DNA of 5,446 nt from Candidatus Competibacteraceae bacterium (GCA_020444985.1 JAGRHK010000148.1:1-5446); one strand, 5' to 3'. Positions 1 through 5,446 are shown, counted from the stretch's first letter. Notes: a model not told the origin generated them from the sequence alone. Numbers and translations: made by a program.

Positions 1-424
1 AAGCTTCAAGTTTCAAGCCTTCTTTCAGAAATTCCTTGATCCGTGCGGCGCAAACATCCAGATTCTTAATCTGGCATTCCCAGATCACGTGAACATTCCA
101 GCCTTGCTGAATCAAATGCTTATAATGCTGACCATCTCGCTCTCGATTACCAGTAATTTTCTTTTCCCAGTATTCGCAATTGCTTTTCGGCATCCGCGCA
201 CCGCGTCGACAATCATGTCCATGCCAGAAACAGCCATGAATGAAGATGATTTTGCGACGCGCCGGAAAAACCAGGTCAGGCTTTCCAGGAAGATCGTTCC
301 GGTGTAGCCGATAACGGTAGCCCATTGAGAAAACCAGGCGGCGAATCGTCATTTCCGGTCCAGTATCATATCCTTTGACGGCCCGCATGATTCGCGAACG
401 TTGTGGATCAACCATCGTCGCCAT
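1..424 (-). CDS. vsr: Very short patch repair endonuclease Vsr, 3' end cut by the window edge
   Basis: This is a strand-specific T:G mismatch endonuclease. It nicks next to the T that arises when 5-methylcytosine is deaminated, starting very short patch repair. The gene reads without interruption from ATG at 424 to the left edge (141 codons, no stop reached; E. coli Vsr has 156, so only a short tail is missing). Motifs seen: LPGKPD with D50 (catalytic Mg-binding Asp, D51 in E. coli), IHGCFWHGHDC at residues 62-72 with catalytic H63 and H68, zinc ligands C65, H70, C72 and C117 (in WEC), and E24. Residue 62 is Ile where E. coli has Thr63. The ATG at 424 was chosen over the in-frame ATG at 415 because a strong GGGGAGG ribosome-binding site lies 9 nt upstream of it. 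The gene overlaps the end of the GIY-YIG gene by 17 nt, implying translational coupling. Family assignment is firm; the mismatch context it recognises is unknown and presumably matches the neighbouring methyltransferase. Confidence 0.95.
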   Translation of the reverse strand, partial: MATMVDPQRSRIMRAVKGYDTGPEMTIRRLVFSMGYRYRLHRNDLPGKPDLVFPARRKIIFIHGCFWHGHDCRRGARMPKSNCEYWEKKITGNRERDGQHYKHLIQQGWNVHVIWECQIKNLDVCAARIKEFLKEGLKLEA

Positions 425-1151
425 CGTGACTCGCCTCCCCTTCGCTTTCGACGGAGGCGTCGCCACCCAAGGCGATGTAACGTCGTTCGGCAAGCCATTG
501 CAAACGTTTAGCTTGCGTCAGCAGAACCCGGCGTAATCCGCCTTGAACTTTCCGTTCGGAAATGACCTGCGCTAAGCGGGCAATAATGAGGGCGCGGCGC
601 GCCAGACGGTAGTCCGGGTGTGAACGAATTCCGTAGACTTCATCGGAAACGATGCGTCCTCGTAAAGAGGGCGGCTCCTCAATGATCAGCGGGGAATCGG
701 GAGGGTCTTTCTCGTTCAATACGGCCGAAAACTGGCTATTACTCAAGGCTTTTTGGTAGATCAACCTTTCCAGCGCATCCAGACAGGCTCTCGCCTCCTG
801 GCTTTTATTATCCGTTTTTTGAAATTGCGGCAATGGCCAAACTTCAATTTCATAGACTTCAAATGGATCGAGAACCGACATGGCAACAGCGTCGGTTCTT
901 TGATTCGTCAAATGACGACGGATTCTTGTACGTAGTTTTTCATTCGTTTGTCCAACATAAACAGGTTCGCCATCATAGTCAAAAAACGCATAAACTCCCC
1001 ACTTGAAGTTACCCACTTTCATAGGCCGTCCATCAGTAGAAATGGCAAAATCCATATCAAGAAAATGAGTAAGATTCTTTCGCAAATCTGCTGCTTCAAA
1101 AGGAGGAATATTCAGAGAATCCAATTTATTTCTATCATTTTTTGAAGTCAT
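408..1151 (-). CDS. GIY-YIG nuclease, probable type II restriction endonuclease
   Basis: The 247-residue protein carries a GIY-YIG nuclease domain at about residues 50-150. The catalytic set is complete: G52-V53-Y54, Y65-V66-G67, R76 and H80 in RIRRH, metal-binding E128 in a helix (ALERLIYQ), and N146 in VLNEKDPP. The R-x3-H pair and the later Glu and Asn match the arrangement known for the GIY-YIG restriction enzyme Eco29kI. Position between a C5 methyltransferase and Vsr makes a cognate restriction endonuclease the best reading; a homing endonuclease is less likely because there is no intron and the methyltransferase is intact. Residues 178-224 are basic and probably helical, a candidate DNA-binding part, and the C-terminus from about 229 is a low-complexity acidic tail. 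The start codon has no clear Shine-Dalgarno sequence (TTGATGAAAA precedes it), so expression may be weak or depend on coupling to the methyltransferase 18 nt upstream. The recognition site cannot be read from the sequence. Confidence 0.8.
   Translation of the reverse strand: MTSKNDRNKLDSLNIPPFEAADLRKNLTHFLDMDFAISTDGRPMKVGNFKWGVYAFFDYDGEPVYVGQTNEKLRTRIRRHLTNQRTDAVAMSVLDPFEVYEIEVWPLPQFQKTDNKSQEARACLDALERLIYQKALSNSQFSAVLNEKDPPDSPLIIEEPPSLRGRIVSDEVYGIRSHPDYRLARRALIIARLAQVISERKVQGGLRRVLLTQAKRLQWLAERRYIALGGDASVESEGEASHDGDDG
434..440 (-). promoter_or_regulatory. Ribosome-binding site of vsr inside the GIY-YIG gene
   Basis: On the minus strand this reads GGGGAGG, a strong Shine-Dalgarno sequence, with a 9-nt spacer to the ATG at 424 and 18 nt to the alternative ATG at 415. 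It therefore favours the upstream start. It lies within the last codons of the preceding gene, in the part encoding its acidic tail, so vsr has its own ribosome entry despite the overlap. Confidence 0.7.
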
Positions 1152-1169
1152 TTTTCATCAATCATATTT

Positions 1170-2351
1170 TTATGAGATATAAGCAGGAATGTGTTCAGCG
1201 AATGATTGAGAAGCGCTTCTAATTCGGGCAGTGTTGAGTAATTGACTGTAGAACAACAAAGGTTCAAAAATATTCTTAGCCAGATGCCGAATAACCGGTA
1301 CAGCCAAGCCATCGCCAATGAGATGGTAAGCGTCATTGTATTTTTCAGGTAATCGGTAGCTTTCAGGCAACCCCATCAGTCGTGCGGCCTCGCGCGGCGA
1401 TAATAAGCGAGAACGAATATCGGCTCCTTCCACGATCAGGATAGTTTGACGACTAGAGCCGCCAGAAGGCGTTCTCAAGCATCCTGCCACATCATCAAAT
1501 CGCACTTCGGCTCGCTGCATGCCATTTCTCGTGCGCTTATACATGCCTCCAACCATAAGTCGCCCAGTCGCTTGCGCCATAGAGACCTTGGCGCGATTGA
1601 TCTCTGACATAAGATTCAATAAGCGATGTGTTTCTTCCGGCGTATGCCAGTTAATATTCTGAGGTTCGCTCTCGATCATGTCAGCAAAAGTAATAATGCG
1701 CGTTGGCGGCACCGGAAGCCGCCACCAGATCCAGTGATGCCGTACAATCGATGAAAACTGCGCGACTCGTTGCCGAACGGCTGTCGGATGCCAAAGTGCA
1801 TGAGGCGTGGGACTTTTAATCTCCGCTGGAATAGGCATATCTGCTCTAACGCCAATAATAAACAGGCGAGGACGCGACTGAGGTAAGAAATACACCGCAT
1901 CAACGACGACCGCACCGAAATAGTAACCTGCTTCGGTAAATGCTTCAGCGATCGCCATGAAGTCTTGACCATCATGCGAGGTGAGAGCGCCGCAAACATT
2001 CTCTAGCACAATCAGGGATGGAGCGCGGCTTTCGCTCATTAGCCCTTGCATCAACCGCCAAAATGGCCAGAAAGCGCCTGAGCGTTCCGCATCAAGACCG
2101 CCACGCTGACCCGCCAACGAGAGATCTTGACAGGGAAAAGAAGCCCATGCCAAATCGGCAACGCCCGGCAAGTCGTCGACCCTAAGCAGCGCGACGTCAC
2201 AAACCGTCAACTCTGAGGCATCACTGAAATTGGCTTGATAGGCAGCGGCTTTTTTCTCATCCACATCATTGGCGAACAGGCATCGCCATCCTTGCGCCAA
2301 ACCGGTTCGGGCCATGCCGCCGCCAGCAAAGAACTCATAAAAATCGAACAT
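1170..2351 (-). CDS. DNA (cytosine-5-)-methyltransferase of a restriction-modification system
   Basis: The enzyme transfers a methyl group from S-adenosylmethionine to carbon 5 of cytosine in a specific DNA site. Its 393 residues contain the ordered C5-methyltransferase motifs: I (FFAGGGMARTG, residues 7-17, SAM binding), IV (SFPCQDLSLAG, 71-81, catalytic C74), VI (ENV, 117-119), VIII (QSRPRLFIIG, 158-167), IX (LRTPSGGSSRQT, 292-303) and X (GDGLAVPVI, 346-354). The variable target-recognition region lies at about 170-290. Motif X has GDG where GN is commoner. The ATG at 2351 sits immediately before motif I and has an AAGGGAG ribosome-binding site (2358-2364) with a 6-nt spacer. It begins 25 nt after the sixA stop and is followed 18 nt later by the GIY-YIG gene, with no clear promoter in either gap. 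Together with that nuclease and Vsr it forms an M-R-V cassette. Methyltransferase function is secure, target site unknown. Confidence 0.96.
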   Translation of the reverse strand: MFDFYEFFAGGGMARTGLAQGWRCLFANDVDEKKAAAYQANFSDASELTVCDVALLRVDDLPGVADLAWASFPCQDLSLAGQRGGLDAERSGAFWPFWRLMQGLMSESRAPSLIVLENVCGALTSHDGQDFMAIAEAFTEAGYYFGAVVVDAVYFLPQSRPRLFIIGVRADMPIPAEIKSPTPHALWHPTAVRQRVAQFSSIVRHHWIWWRLPVPPTRIITFADMIESEPQNINWHTPEETHRLLNLMSEINRAKVSMAQATGRLMVGGMYKRTRNGMQRAEVRFDDVAGCLRTPSGGSSRQTILIVEGADIRSRLLSPREAARLMGLPESYRLPEKYNDAYHLIGDGLAVPVIRHLAKNIFEPLLFYSQLLNTARIRSASQSFAEHIPAYIS

Positions 2352-2376
2352 CGCTCACTCCCTTAGCTTCTTGGCC

Positions 2377-2886
2377 TTAATCCTGATTCAAACTCCGCAA
2401 CTGCCCGGCGGTCAGCGCCCATTGCAGATAACCCTCGCCGGCGACCGGGCGGCCATCGAACCCGATCAAGGCCACGCCGCCCTTGCGGAAGGCCACCAGC
2501 GGGCGCGGCACATCCGCCAGCAGCAACCCGGTCAGCAAACTCAACTGCGGTTCATGACCCACTGCCGCCACCACACCGGTGGTCGAGGATTGCGCCAGCC
2601 AGTCCAGCACCGCTTCCGGGGGATAGCGGTAATCCAGCTCGGGGCGTTCAATAATGGGAAGATCGCCATAAGCGCGGGCGATAATATCCGCCGTTTCGCG
2701 GGCGCGGACCAATGGGCTACAGAGCAACAAGTCAATCTGCTCCAACTGCGAGCGCAAACGATTGGCGCCCTTGCGCATTTTCTTGCGACCGACCTCGGTC
2801 AACGGCCGCTGAGCGTCAGTACCCCCCGCAGCAATGAAAGCCTCCGCCTCCTCGGCAATGGCGTGGCGAACCAGTAACAATTTCAT
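2377..2886 (-). CDS. sixA: Phosphohistidine phosphatase SixA (histidine phosphatase superfamily)
   Basis: This 169-residue cytoplasmic protein is a histidine phosphatase of the SixA subgroup, which removes phosphate from phosphohistidine on signalling proteins (ArcB HPt domain and NPr in E. coli). The RHA motif places the catalytic H8 beside R7; SPLVRARETA at 57-66 supplies another conserved Arg; the second catalytic His is H111 in VGHEP. Short length and RHA rather than RHG favour SixA over phosphoglycerate mutase. The ATG at 2886 has a TGAGGA ribosome-binding site (2894-2899) 7 nt upstream and follows the phoR stop by 36 nt, so the gene is likely cotranscribed with phoBR. The target here is unknown: the PhoR encoded upstream has no HPt domain. 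Confidence 0.88.
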   Translation of the reverse strand: MKLLLVRHAIAEEAEAFIAAGGTDAQRPLTEVGRKKMRKGANRLRSQLEQIDLLLCSPLVRARETADIIARAYGDLPIIERPELDYRYPPEAVLDWLAQSSTTGVVAAVGHEPQLSLLTGLLLADVPRPLVAFRKGGVALIGFDGRPVAGEGYLQWALTAGQLRSLNQD

Positions 2887-2922
2887 TGGGAATTCCTCAA
2901 GATCATAATAACCGCCAGTGTA

Positions 2923-4263
2923 TCACCGACAGGCGCTCCCATGACGCGTTGATGCCGATATCGGCTCTACCTGCAGTTCCAGCGGAAAATCGCAGGTAAA
3001 CACACTACCGACGCCCAGCTCGCTGTCGATCCGCAACTGGCCGCCATGGTTGTTGAGTATATGCTTGACAATCGACAAGCCCAGTCCCGTCCCGCCGCTG
3101 CTGCGCGAACGGTCGCGATTCACCCGGTAGAATCGCTCGGTCAGACGCGGCACATGCTGAGGAGCAATCCCCTCGCCATTATCCTTCACCGCTAAGTGAA
3201 TGCCCCCGTCGTCGCCCCACCAGCGTATTTCAATCCATCCTTCTGCGGGCGTGTAGCGCACGGCGTTGAATACGAGATTGGAAAAGGCGCTGCGAAGCTC
3301 TTTCTCACAACCGCGAATCCAGAGTTCGGGATTGGCGATCACTTCGATCCGATGTCCCAGATCGCCACTCAAGGCCAAGGCATCATCGGCAATGTCAATC
3401 AACAGCTTTGCCATCGCAATCGGCCCACGCAGCGACCGCTCCTTTTGCGACTCCAATCGGGCCAGCAGCAATAAATCCTCAATAATATGCAGCATGCGGC
3501 TGGATTGCTGTTGCATACCTCGCAACGGTTGCCGCCAATGCTCCAACGCAACATCTTCGCTGTCGACCAGGGTCTCCAAATAACCGGTAATGACCGTCAG
3601 AGGCGTGCGCAATTCGTGGGAAACATTCGCGACAAAATCGCGTTGCATCTGCTCCAAACGCCGAATCCGGGAAATATCGGTCGCCAGCAACAAGCGCTGT
3701 TTTTTACCATAGGGCACCATGCGCGCGCCCAGCAGCAGGCCATCATCAATGGGAGAAGGAAATTCCACCCGGTCACTCTCGCGCGGCGTGCGTGGACTTA
3801 GAAACGCCACGAATACGGGATGTCGAAGCAGATGAGTCACCGGTAGGCCCACATCCCGCCCTGGAGACAAACCCAACAAAGTTTGCGAGGCGCTGTTGCA
3901 CCACACCACCCGATCATCTTCCGCCAGCACGACCGCTGCATCGGGTAACGCCGCAGTCGCCTGCTGAAATTGCTGCAACAGACGGCTGAGTTTGCGTTTG
4001 CGCTTACGGCTTTGCCGGCGCAGACGGGCCGTATGCGCGGCGACTTCCCGCCAGACCGGACTGGCCCACGGCGGACTGGCGGCCGGATCGCCGTTGAGCC
4101 AACGATCCAGTCGGTATAACTGCCCGAATTGCCAGACCAGCCCACCCAGCGCCGCCAGCAACAGACACAGCAGGAGCTGACCGGTCATCCAGCCCAGCAA
4201 TCCAGCGCCTGCAAAAATCAGCGCCAGCCGTCGGAATAAGCTTCGCCAGGATTTGGACAACAC
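2923..4263 (-). CDS. phoR: Phosphate regulon sensor histidine kinase PhoR
   Basis: This is the inner-membrane sensor kinase that phosphorylates PhoB under phosphate limitation and dephosphorylates it when phosphate is ample. The 446 residues show two adjacent membrane segments (about 13-28 and 29-47) with almost no periplasmic loop, as usual for PhoR; a very basic linker (79-95); a PAS domain (about 98-200) with the PhoR-like stretch ALPDAAVVLAEDDRVVWCN; an H box SHELRTPL with phosphoacceptor H216; an N box around N329-N334; and ATP-binding DNGEGI (361-366) and GTGLGLSI (391-398). About 18 further residues follow the kinase core. The start is GTG at 4263, one base after the phoB TAG stop; a TTG follows directly. 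There is no good Shine-Dalgarno sequence, so translation probably depends on coupling to phoB. Confidence 0.95.
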   Translation of the reverse strand: MLSKSWRSLFRRLALIFAGAGLLGWMTGQLLLCLLLAALGGLVWQFGQLYRLDRWLNGDPAASPPWASPVWREVAAHTARLRRQSRKRKRKLSRLLQQFQQATAALPDAAVVLAEDDRVVWCNSASQTLLGLSPGRDVGLPVTHLLRHPVFVAFLSPRTPRESDRVEFPSPIDDGLLLGARMVPYGKKQRLLLATDISRIRRLEQMQRDFVANVSHELRTPLTVITGYLETLVDSEDVALEHWRQPLRGMQQQSSRMLHIIEDLLLLARLESQKERSLRGPIAMAKLLIDIADDALALSGDLGHRIEVIANPELWIRGCEKELRSAFSNLVFNAVRYTPAEGWIEIRWWGDDGGIHLAVKDNGEGIAPQHVPRLTERFYRVNRDRSRSSGGTGLGLSIVKHILNNHGGQLRIDSELGVGSVFTCDFPLELQVEPISASTRHGSACR

Positions 4264-4264
4264 G

Positions 4265-4957
4265 CTACACCCGCGTGGAAAACCGATAACCCGCGCCGCG
4301 CACGGTCTGAATCAACGCATCATATCCGTGCGGCTCCAGCACCTTGCGCAATCGGCGAATATGGACATCCACGGTGCGTTCCTCGACATAGACGTTGCTG
4401 CCCCACACCCGGTCCAGGAGCTGACCGCGACTGTAAACCCGCTCCGGGTGCGACATGAAGAATTCCAGTAACCGGTATTCCGTCGGCCCCATTTCCAATA
4501 ATGCTTCGCCAGCGCTCACGCGATGACTGGCCAGATCCAGCGATAGACCATTCGCGTGCAGAATTTCATCTTCGGTGGCGGGACCGCCCCGACGTAATAC
4601 GGCCCGGATGCGCGCCACCATCTCCCGCGGCGAAAACGGCTTGGTCACATAGTCATCCGCGCCGCTTTCCAGACCCTGCACCTTGTCTTCCTCCTCAGCA
4701 CGGGCGGTCAACATGATGATGGGTAATTCCCGGGTCAGATCATCCTTTTTTAACCGGCGCGCGTAGTCAATCCCGCTAATGCCCGGCAACATCCAGTCCA
4801 GCAGAATCAAATCCGGCAGCCGCTCGACGATGCTGGCCTGCGCCTGTCGGGCGTCAGCGGCCTCTTCCACCTCATAACCGGCGTTCGCCAACGCAAACAC
4901 GACCATTTCCCGGATCGGCTGCTCATCTTCCACGATTAAAATGCGTTTTGTATTCAT
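4265..4957 (-). CDS. phoB: Phosphate regulon response regulator PhoB
   Basis: PhoB is an OmpR-type transcription factor activated by PhoR; phosphorylated dimers bind Pho boxes and recruit sigma70 RNA polymerase. The 230-residue product has a receiver domain (about 4-120) with acidic pocket E10-D11, phosphoacceptor D54, T84 and K106, and a winged-helix domain (about 130-228) containing WGSNVYVEERTVDVHIRRLR, nearly the E. coli PhoB recognition-helix sequence. The ATG at 4957 was chosen because it starts the canonical MNTKRILIVEDE and has AAGAGGG just upstream (4961-4967). The reading frame stays open 74 codons further to an ATG at 5179, but that extension crosses the Pho box and resembles no PhoB, so it is very unlikely to be translated. 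Expression is probably autoregulated through the Pho box at 5038-5055. Confidence 0.96.
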   Translation of the reverse strand: MNTKRILIVEDEQPIREMVVFALANAGYEVEEAADARQAQASIVERLPDLILLDWMLPGISGIDYARRLKKDDLTRELPIIMLTARAEEEDKVQGLESGADDYVTKPFSPREMVARIRAVLRRGGPATEDEILHANGLSLDLASHRVSAGEALLEMGPTEYRLLEFFMSHPERVYSRGQLLDRVWGSNVYVEERTVDVHIRRLRKVLEPHGYDALIQTVRGAGYRFSTRV

Positions 4958-5022
4958 GCGCCCTCTTGAATTCGCTCGAATCGTCCCAAATGTATTCCAA
5001 AGTCGTTGCCATGAATTTCTGT

Positions 5023-5028
5023 ATTTAA
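5023..5028 (-). promoter_or_regulatory. Putative -10 element of the phoB promoter
   Basis: TTAAAT on the minus strand agrees with TATAAT at four of six positions and lies 9 nt after the Pho box. The register shifted by one base (TAAATA) gives a 10-nt spacing, which is closer to that of E. coli Pho promoters. A transcript starting just downstream would have a leader of roughly 55-60 nt. Confidence 0.5.
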
Positions 5029-5037
5029 GGCAATTTG

Positions 5038-5055
5038 ATGACAGGGAAGTGACAA
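5038..5055 (-). promoter_or_regulatory. Pho box upstream of phoB
   Basis: On the minus strand the site reads TTGTCAC-TTCC-CTGTCAT: two 7-bp direct repeats separated by 4 bp, an 11-bp period that matches the PhoB consensus (CTGTCAT repeats). It points toward phoB and its near end lies 80 nt upstream of the start codon. Nine bases downstream is TTAAAT, a plausible -10 element, so the box replaces the -35 region as in known PhoB-activated promoters. This supports positive autoregulation. Confidence 0.85.
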
Positions 5056-5077
5056 GACGGAAAACAGACCGTTTTTC

Positions 5078-5114
5078 ATAGCCAATCACTATGAGGTCAT
5101 TTGGATGATTCAAT
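5078..5114 (+). promoter_or_regulatory. OxyR-like operator upstream of the peroxiredoxin gene
   Basis: ATAG-N7-CTAT occurs exactly at 5078-5092, and after another 7 bases a degenerate copy TTTG-N7-CAAT occurs at 5100-5114. The four elements have the 7-base spacing of the OxyR consensus (ATAG-N7-CTAT-N7-ATAG-N7-CTAT). The inner preferred T and A of the consensus are not kept in the first copy, and the second copy matches only five of eight defined bases. The site lies 83 nt upstream of a peroxiredoxin start codon, a typical OxyR target, which strengthens an otherwise motif-only call. Another LysR-type regulator could also bind such a T-N11-A palindrome. Confidence 0.5.
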
Positions 5115-5129
5115 TTCCATAATGAATCA
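5106..5129. repeat. Inverted repeat TGATTCA-N10-TGAATCA
   Basis: Two perfect 7-bp inverted arms (5106-5112 and 5123-5129) are separated by 10 bp in the phoB/peroxiredoxin intergenic region. Arm centres are 17 bp apart. It overlaps the last element of the OxyR-like site and the probable peroxiredoxin promoter. The spacing suggests a dimeric repressor or activator site rather than a hairpin terminator, because it is AT-rich and lacks a T run. I cannot name the regulator. Confidence 0.35.
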
Positions 5130-5183
5130 GCCTCGCTTAAGCTTTGCGCCACATTAACCCACGGCATTTCGCCACCCACTCTT

Positions 5184-5190
5184 GAGGAGA
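5184..5190 (+). promoter_or_regulatory. Ribosome-binding site of the peroxiredoxin gene
   Basis: GAGGAGA ends 6 nt before the ATG at 5197. It is a near-perfect Shine-Dalgarno sequence that fixes this start and suggests high translation, as expected for an abundant peroxiredoxin. Confidence 0.85.
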
Positions 5191-5196
5191 TAGTCC

Positions 5197-5446
5197 ATGA
5201 GCGTTCTGGTCGCCCAACAAGCCCCTGATTTCACCGCCGCCGCTGTTATGCCCGATGGTTCGATCAAGGAGAATTTCAAGCTCTCTGATCTGCGCGGCAA
5301 ATACGTCGTGTTGTTCTTCTATCCCCTGGATTTCACCTTTGTCTGCCCGTCGGAAATCATCGCCCATGATCATCGCACCGCCAAGTTCAAGGAGCTGGGC
5401 GTGGAAGTGGTCGGCGTCTCCATCGACTCGCAGTACTCGCATTATG
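5197..5446 (+). CDS. Typical 2-Cys peroxiredoxin (AhpC/Prx1 type), 3' part beyond the window
   Basis: The first 83 residues of a thiol peroxidase are present; the family is usually about 200 residues. The enzyme reduces hydrogen peroxide and organic hydroperoxides in the cytoplasm using a peroxidatic cysteine, with electrons from thioredoxin or AhpF-like reductases. Residues 36-53 contain FFYPLDFTFVCPSE: P43, T47 and the peroxidatic C50 form the PxxxTxxC active site, with Ser in place of the common Thr after CP. The resolving cysteine and C-terminal YF region lie outside the window, so the exact subclass (AhpC versus other typical 2-Cys peroxiredoxin) is undecided. It is transcribed away from phoB and has an OxyR-like site upstream, consistent with peroxide induction. 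Confidence 0.93.
   Translation, partial: MSVLVAQQAPDFTAAAVMPDGSIKENFKLSDLRGKYVVLFFYPLDFTFVCPSEIIAHDHRTAKFKELGVEVVGVSIDSQYSHY

Larger units (their letters stand above)
4958..5196. other. Divergent intergenic region between phoB and the peroxiredoxin gene
   Basis: This 239-bp non-coding region is visibly poorer in G+C than its flanks. It holds, from left to right, the phoB ribosome-binding site and leader, a -10 candidate, the Pho box, the OxyR-like operator, an inverted repeat and the peroxiredoxin leader. A -10 for the peroxiredoxin promoter is uncertain: CTTAAG at 5136-5141 would place the -35 next to the end of the OxyR-like site, while CATAAT at 5118-5123 is a better hexamer but would put the operator over the -35 and spacer. 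Confidence 0.7.

Noticed and set aside
408..1151. GIY-YIG protein as a homing endonuclease or mobile intron component
   Set aside because: There is no intron or inserted gene around it, the methyltransferase next to it is intact, and the neighbouring methyltransferase and Vsr point to restriction.
1161..1166. TATGAT as a definite promoter -10 for the nuclease gene
   Set aside because: The best -35 at 17-nt spacing (TTCCTG) matches only three of six consensus bases, the region is simply AT-rich, and the hexamer is only 9 nt before the start codon. I keep it as a possibility within a finding, not as a feature.
2371..2877. 168-codon open frame on the plus strand opposite sixA
   Set aside because: It mirrors sixA almost end to end, has low-complexity Gln/Arg-rich composition typical of antisense frames in GC-rich genes, and no family motif.
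2887..2922. Promoter or terminator between phoR and sixA
   Set aside because: The 36-nt gap holds a ribosome-binding site and a TATGAT-like string, but no matching -35 and no GC-rich hairpin with a T run.
4958..5179. N-terminal extension of phoB by 74 codons to an ATG at 5179
   Set aside because: The extension has no PhoB-like sequence, crosses the Pho box and -10 candidate, and the internal ATG at 4957 has a ribosome-binding site and the canonical N-terminus.
5137..5442. 101-codon open frame on the minus strand opposite the peroxiredoxin gene
   Set aside because: The plus strand encodes a clear peroxiredoxin with an active-site motif and strong ribosome-binding site; the opposite frame is a shadow.

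Overview
The window looks like a piece of a gammaproteobacterial chromosome. The core genes have GC-rich coding sequence (about 72% G+C by hand count in 2401-2460). PhoB and PhoR resemble the E. coli proteins closely in motif layout, and the intergenic region between phoB and a peroxiredoxin gene carries a near-consensus Pho box and an OxyR-like operator. I cannot fix the genus from the sequence alone.

Layout: six genes lie head to tail on the minus strand and one, cut by the window edge, is on the plus strand. Reading in the direction of minus-strand transcription, from right to left: phoB (4957-4265), phoR (4263-2923), a SixA-type phosphohistidine phosphatase (2886-2377), a DNA cytosine-5 methyltransferase (2351-1170), a GIY-YIG nuclease (1151-408) and a Vsr mismatch endonuclease (424 to beyond position 1). 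Gaps are 1, 36, 25 and 18 nt, then a 17-nt overlap, so nothing rules out one long transcript. The divergent gene at 5197 encodes a typical 2-Cys peroxiredoxin and is cut by the right edge.

The left 2.35 kb is a compact restriction-modification-repair cassette. The methyltransferase would protect a recognition site. The GIY-YIG protein keeps the full catalytic set, including the R-x3-H pair of Eco29kI-type restriction enzymes, and is the likely cognate endonuclease. Vsr would repair T:G mismatches left by deamination of the 5-methylcytosines. No controller (C) gene is visible. Parts of the cassette are much poorer in G+C than the phoBR-sixA block (about 35% at 1021-1080 and 30% at 1141-1200), which fits horizontal acquisition next to sixA.

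The right part is a stress-response junction. Phosphate starvation control (PhoR senses, PhoB binds its own promoter) and peroxide defence share a 239-bp divergent intergenic region. The most notable observations are the M-R-V cassette with a GIY-YIG nuclease of unknown specificity, its position directly behind a Pho operon without a visible promoter of its own, the sixA gene linked to phoBR, and the back-to-back Pho box and OxyR-like site. I did not find an RNA gene, CRISPR array, insertion sequence or convincing terminator.
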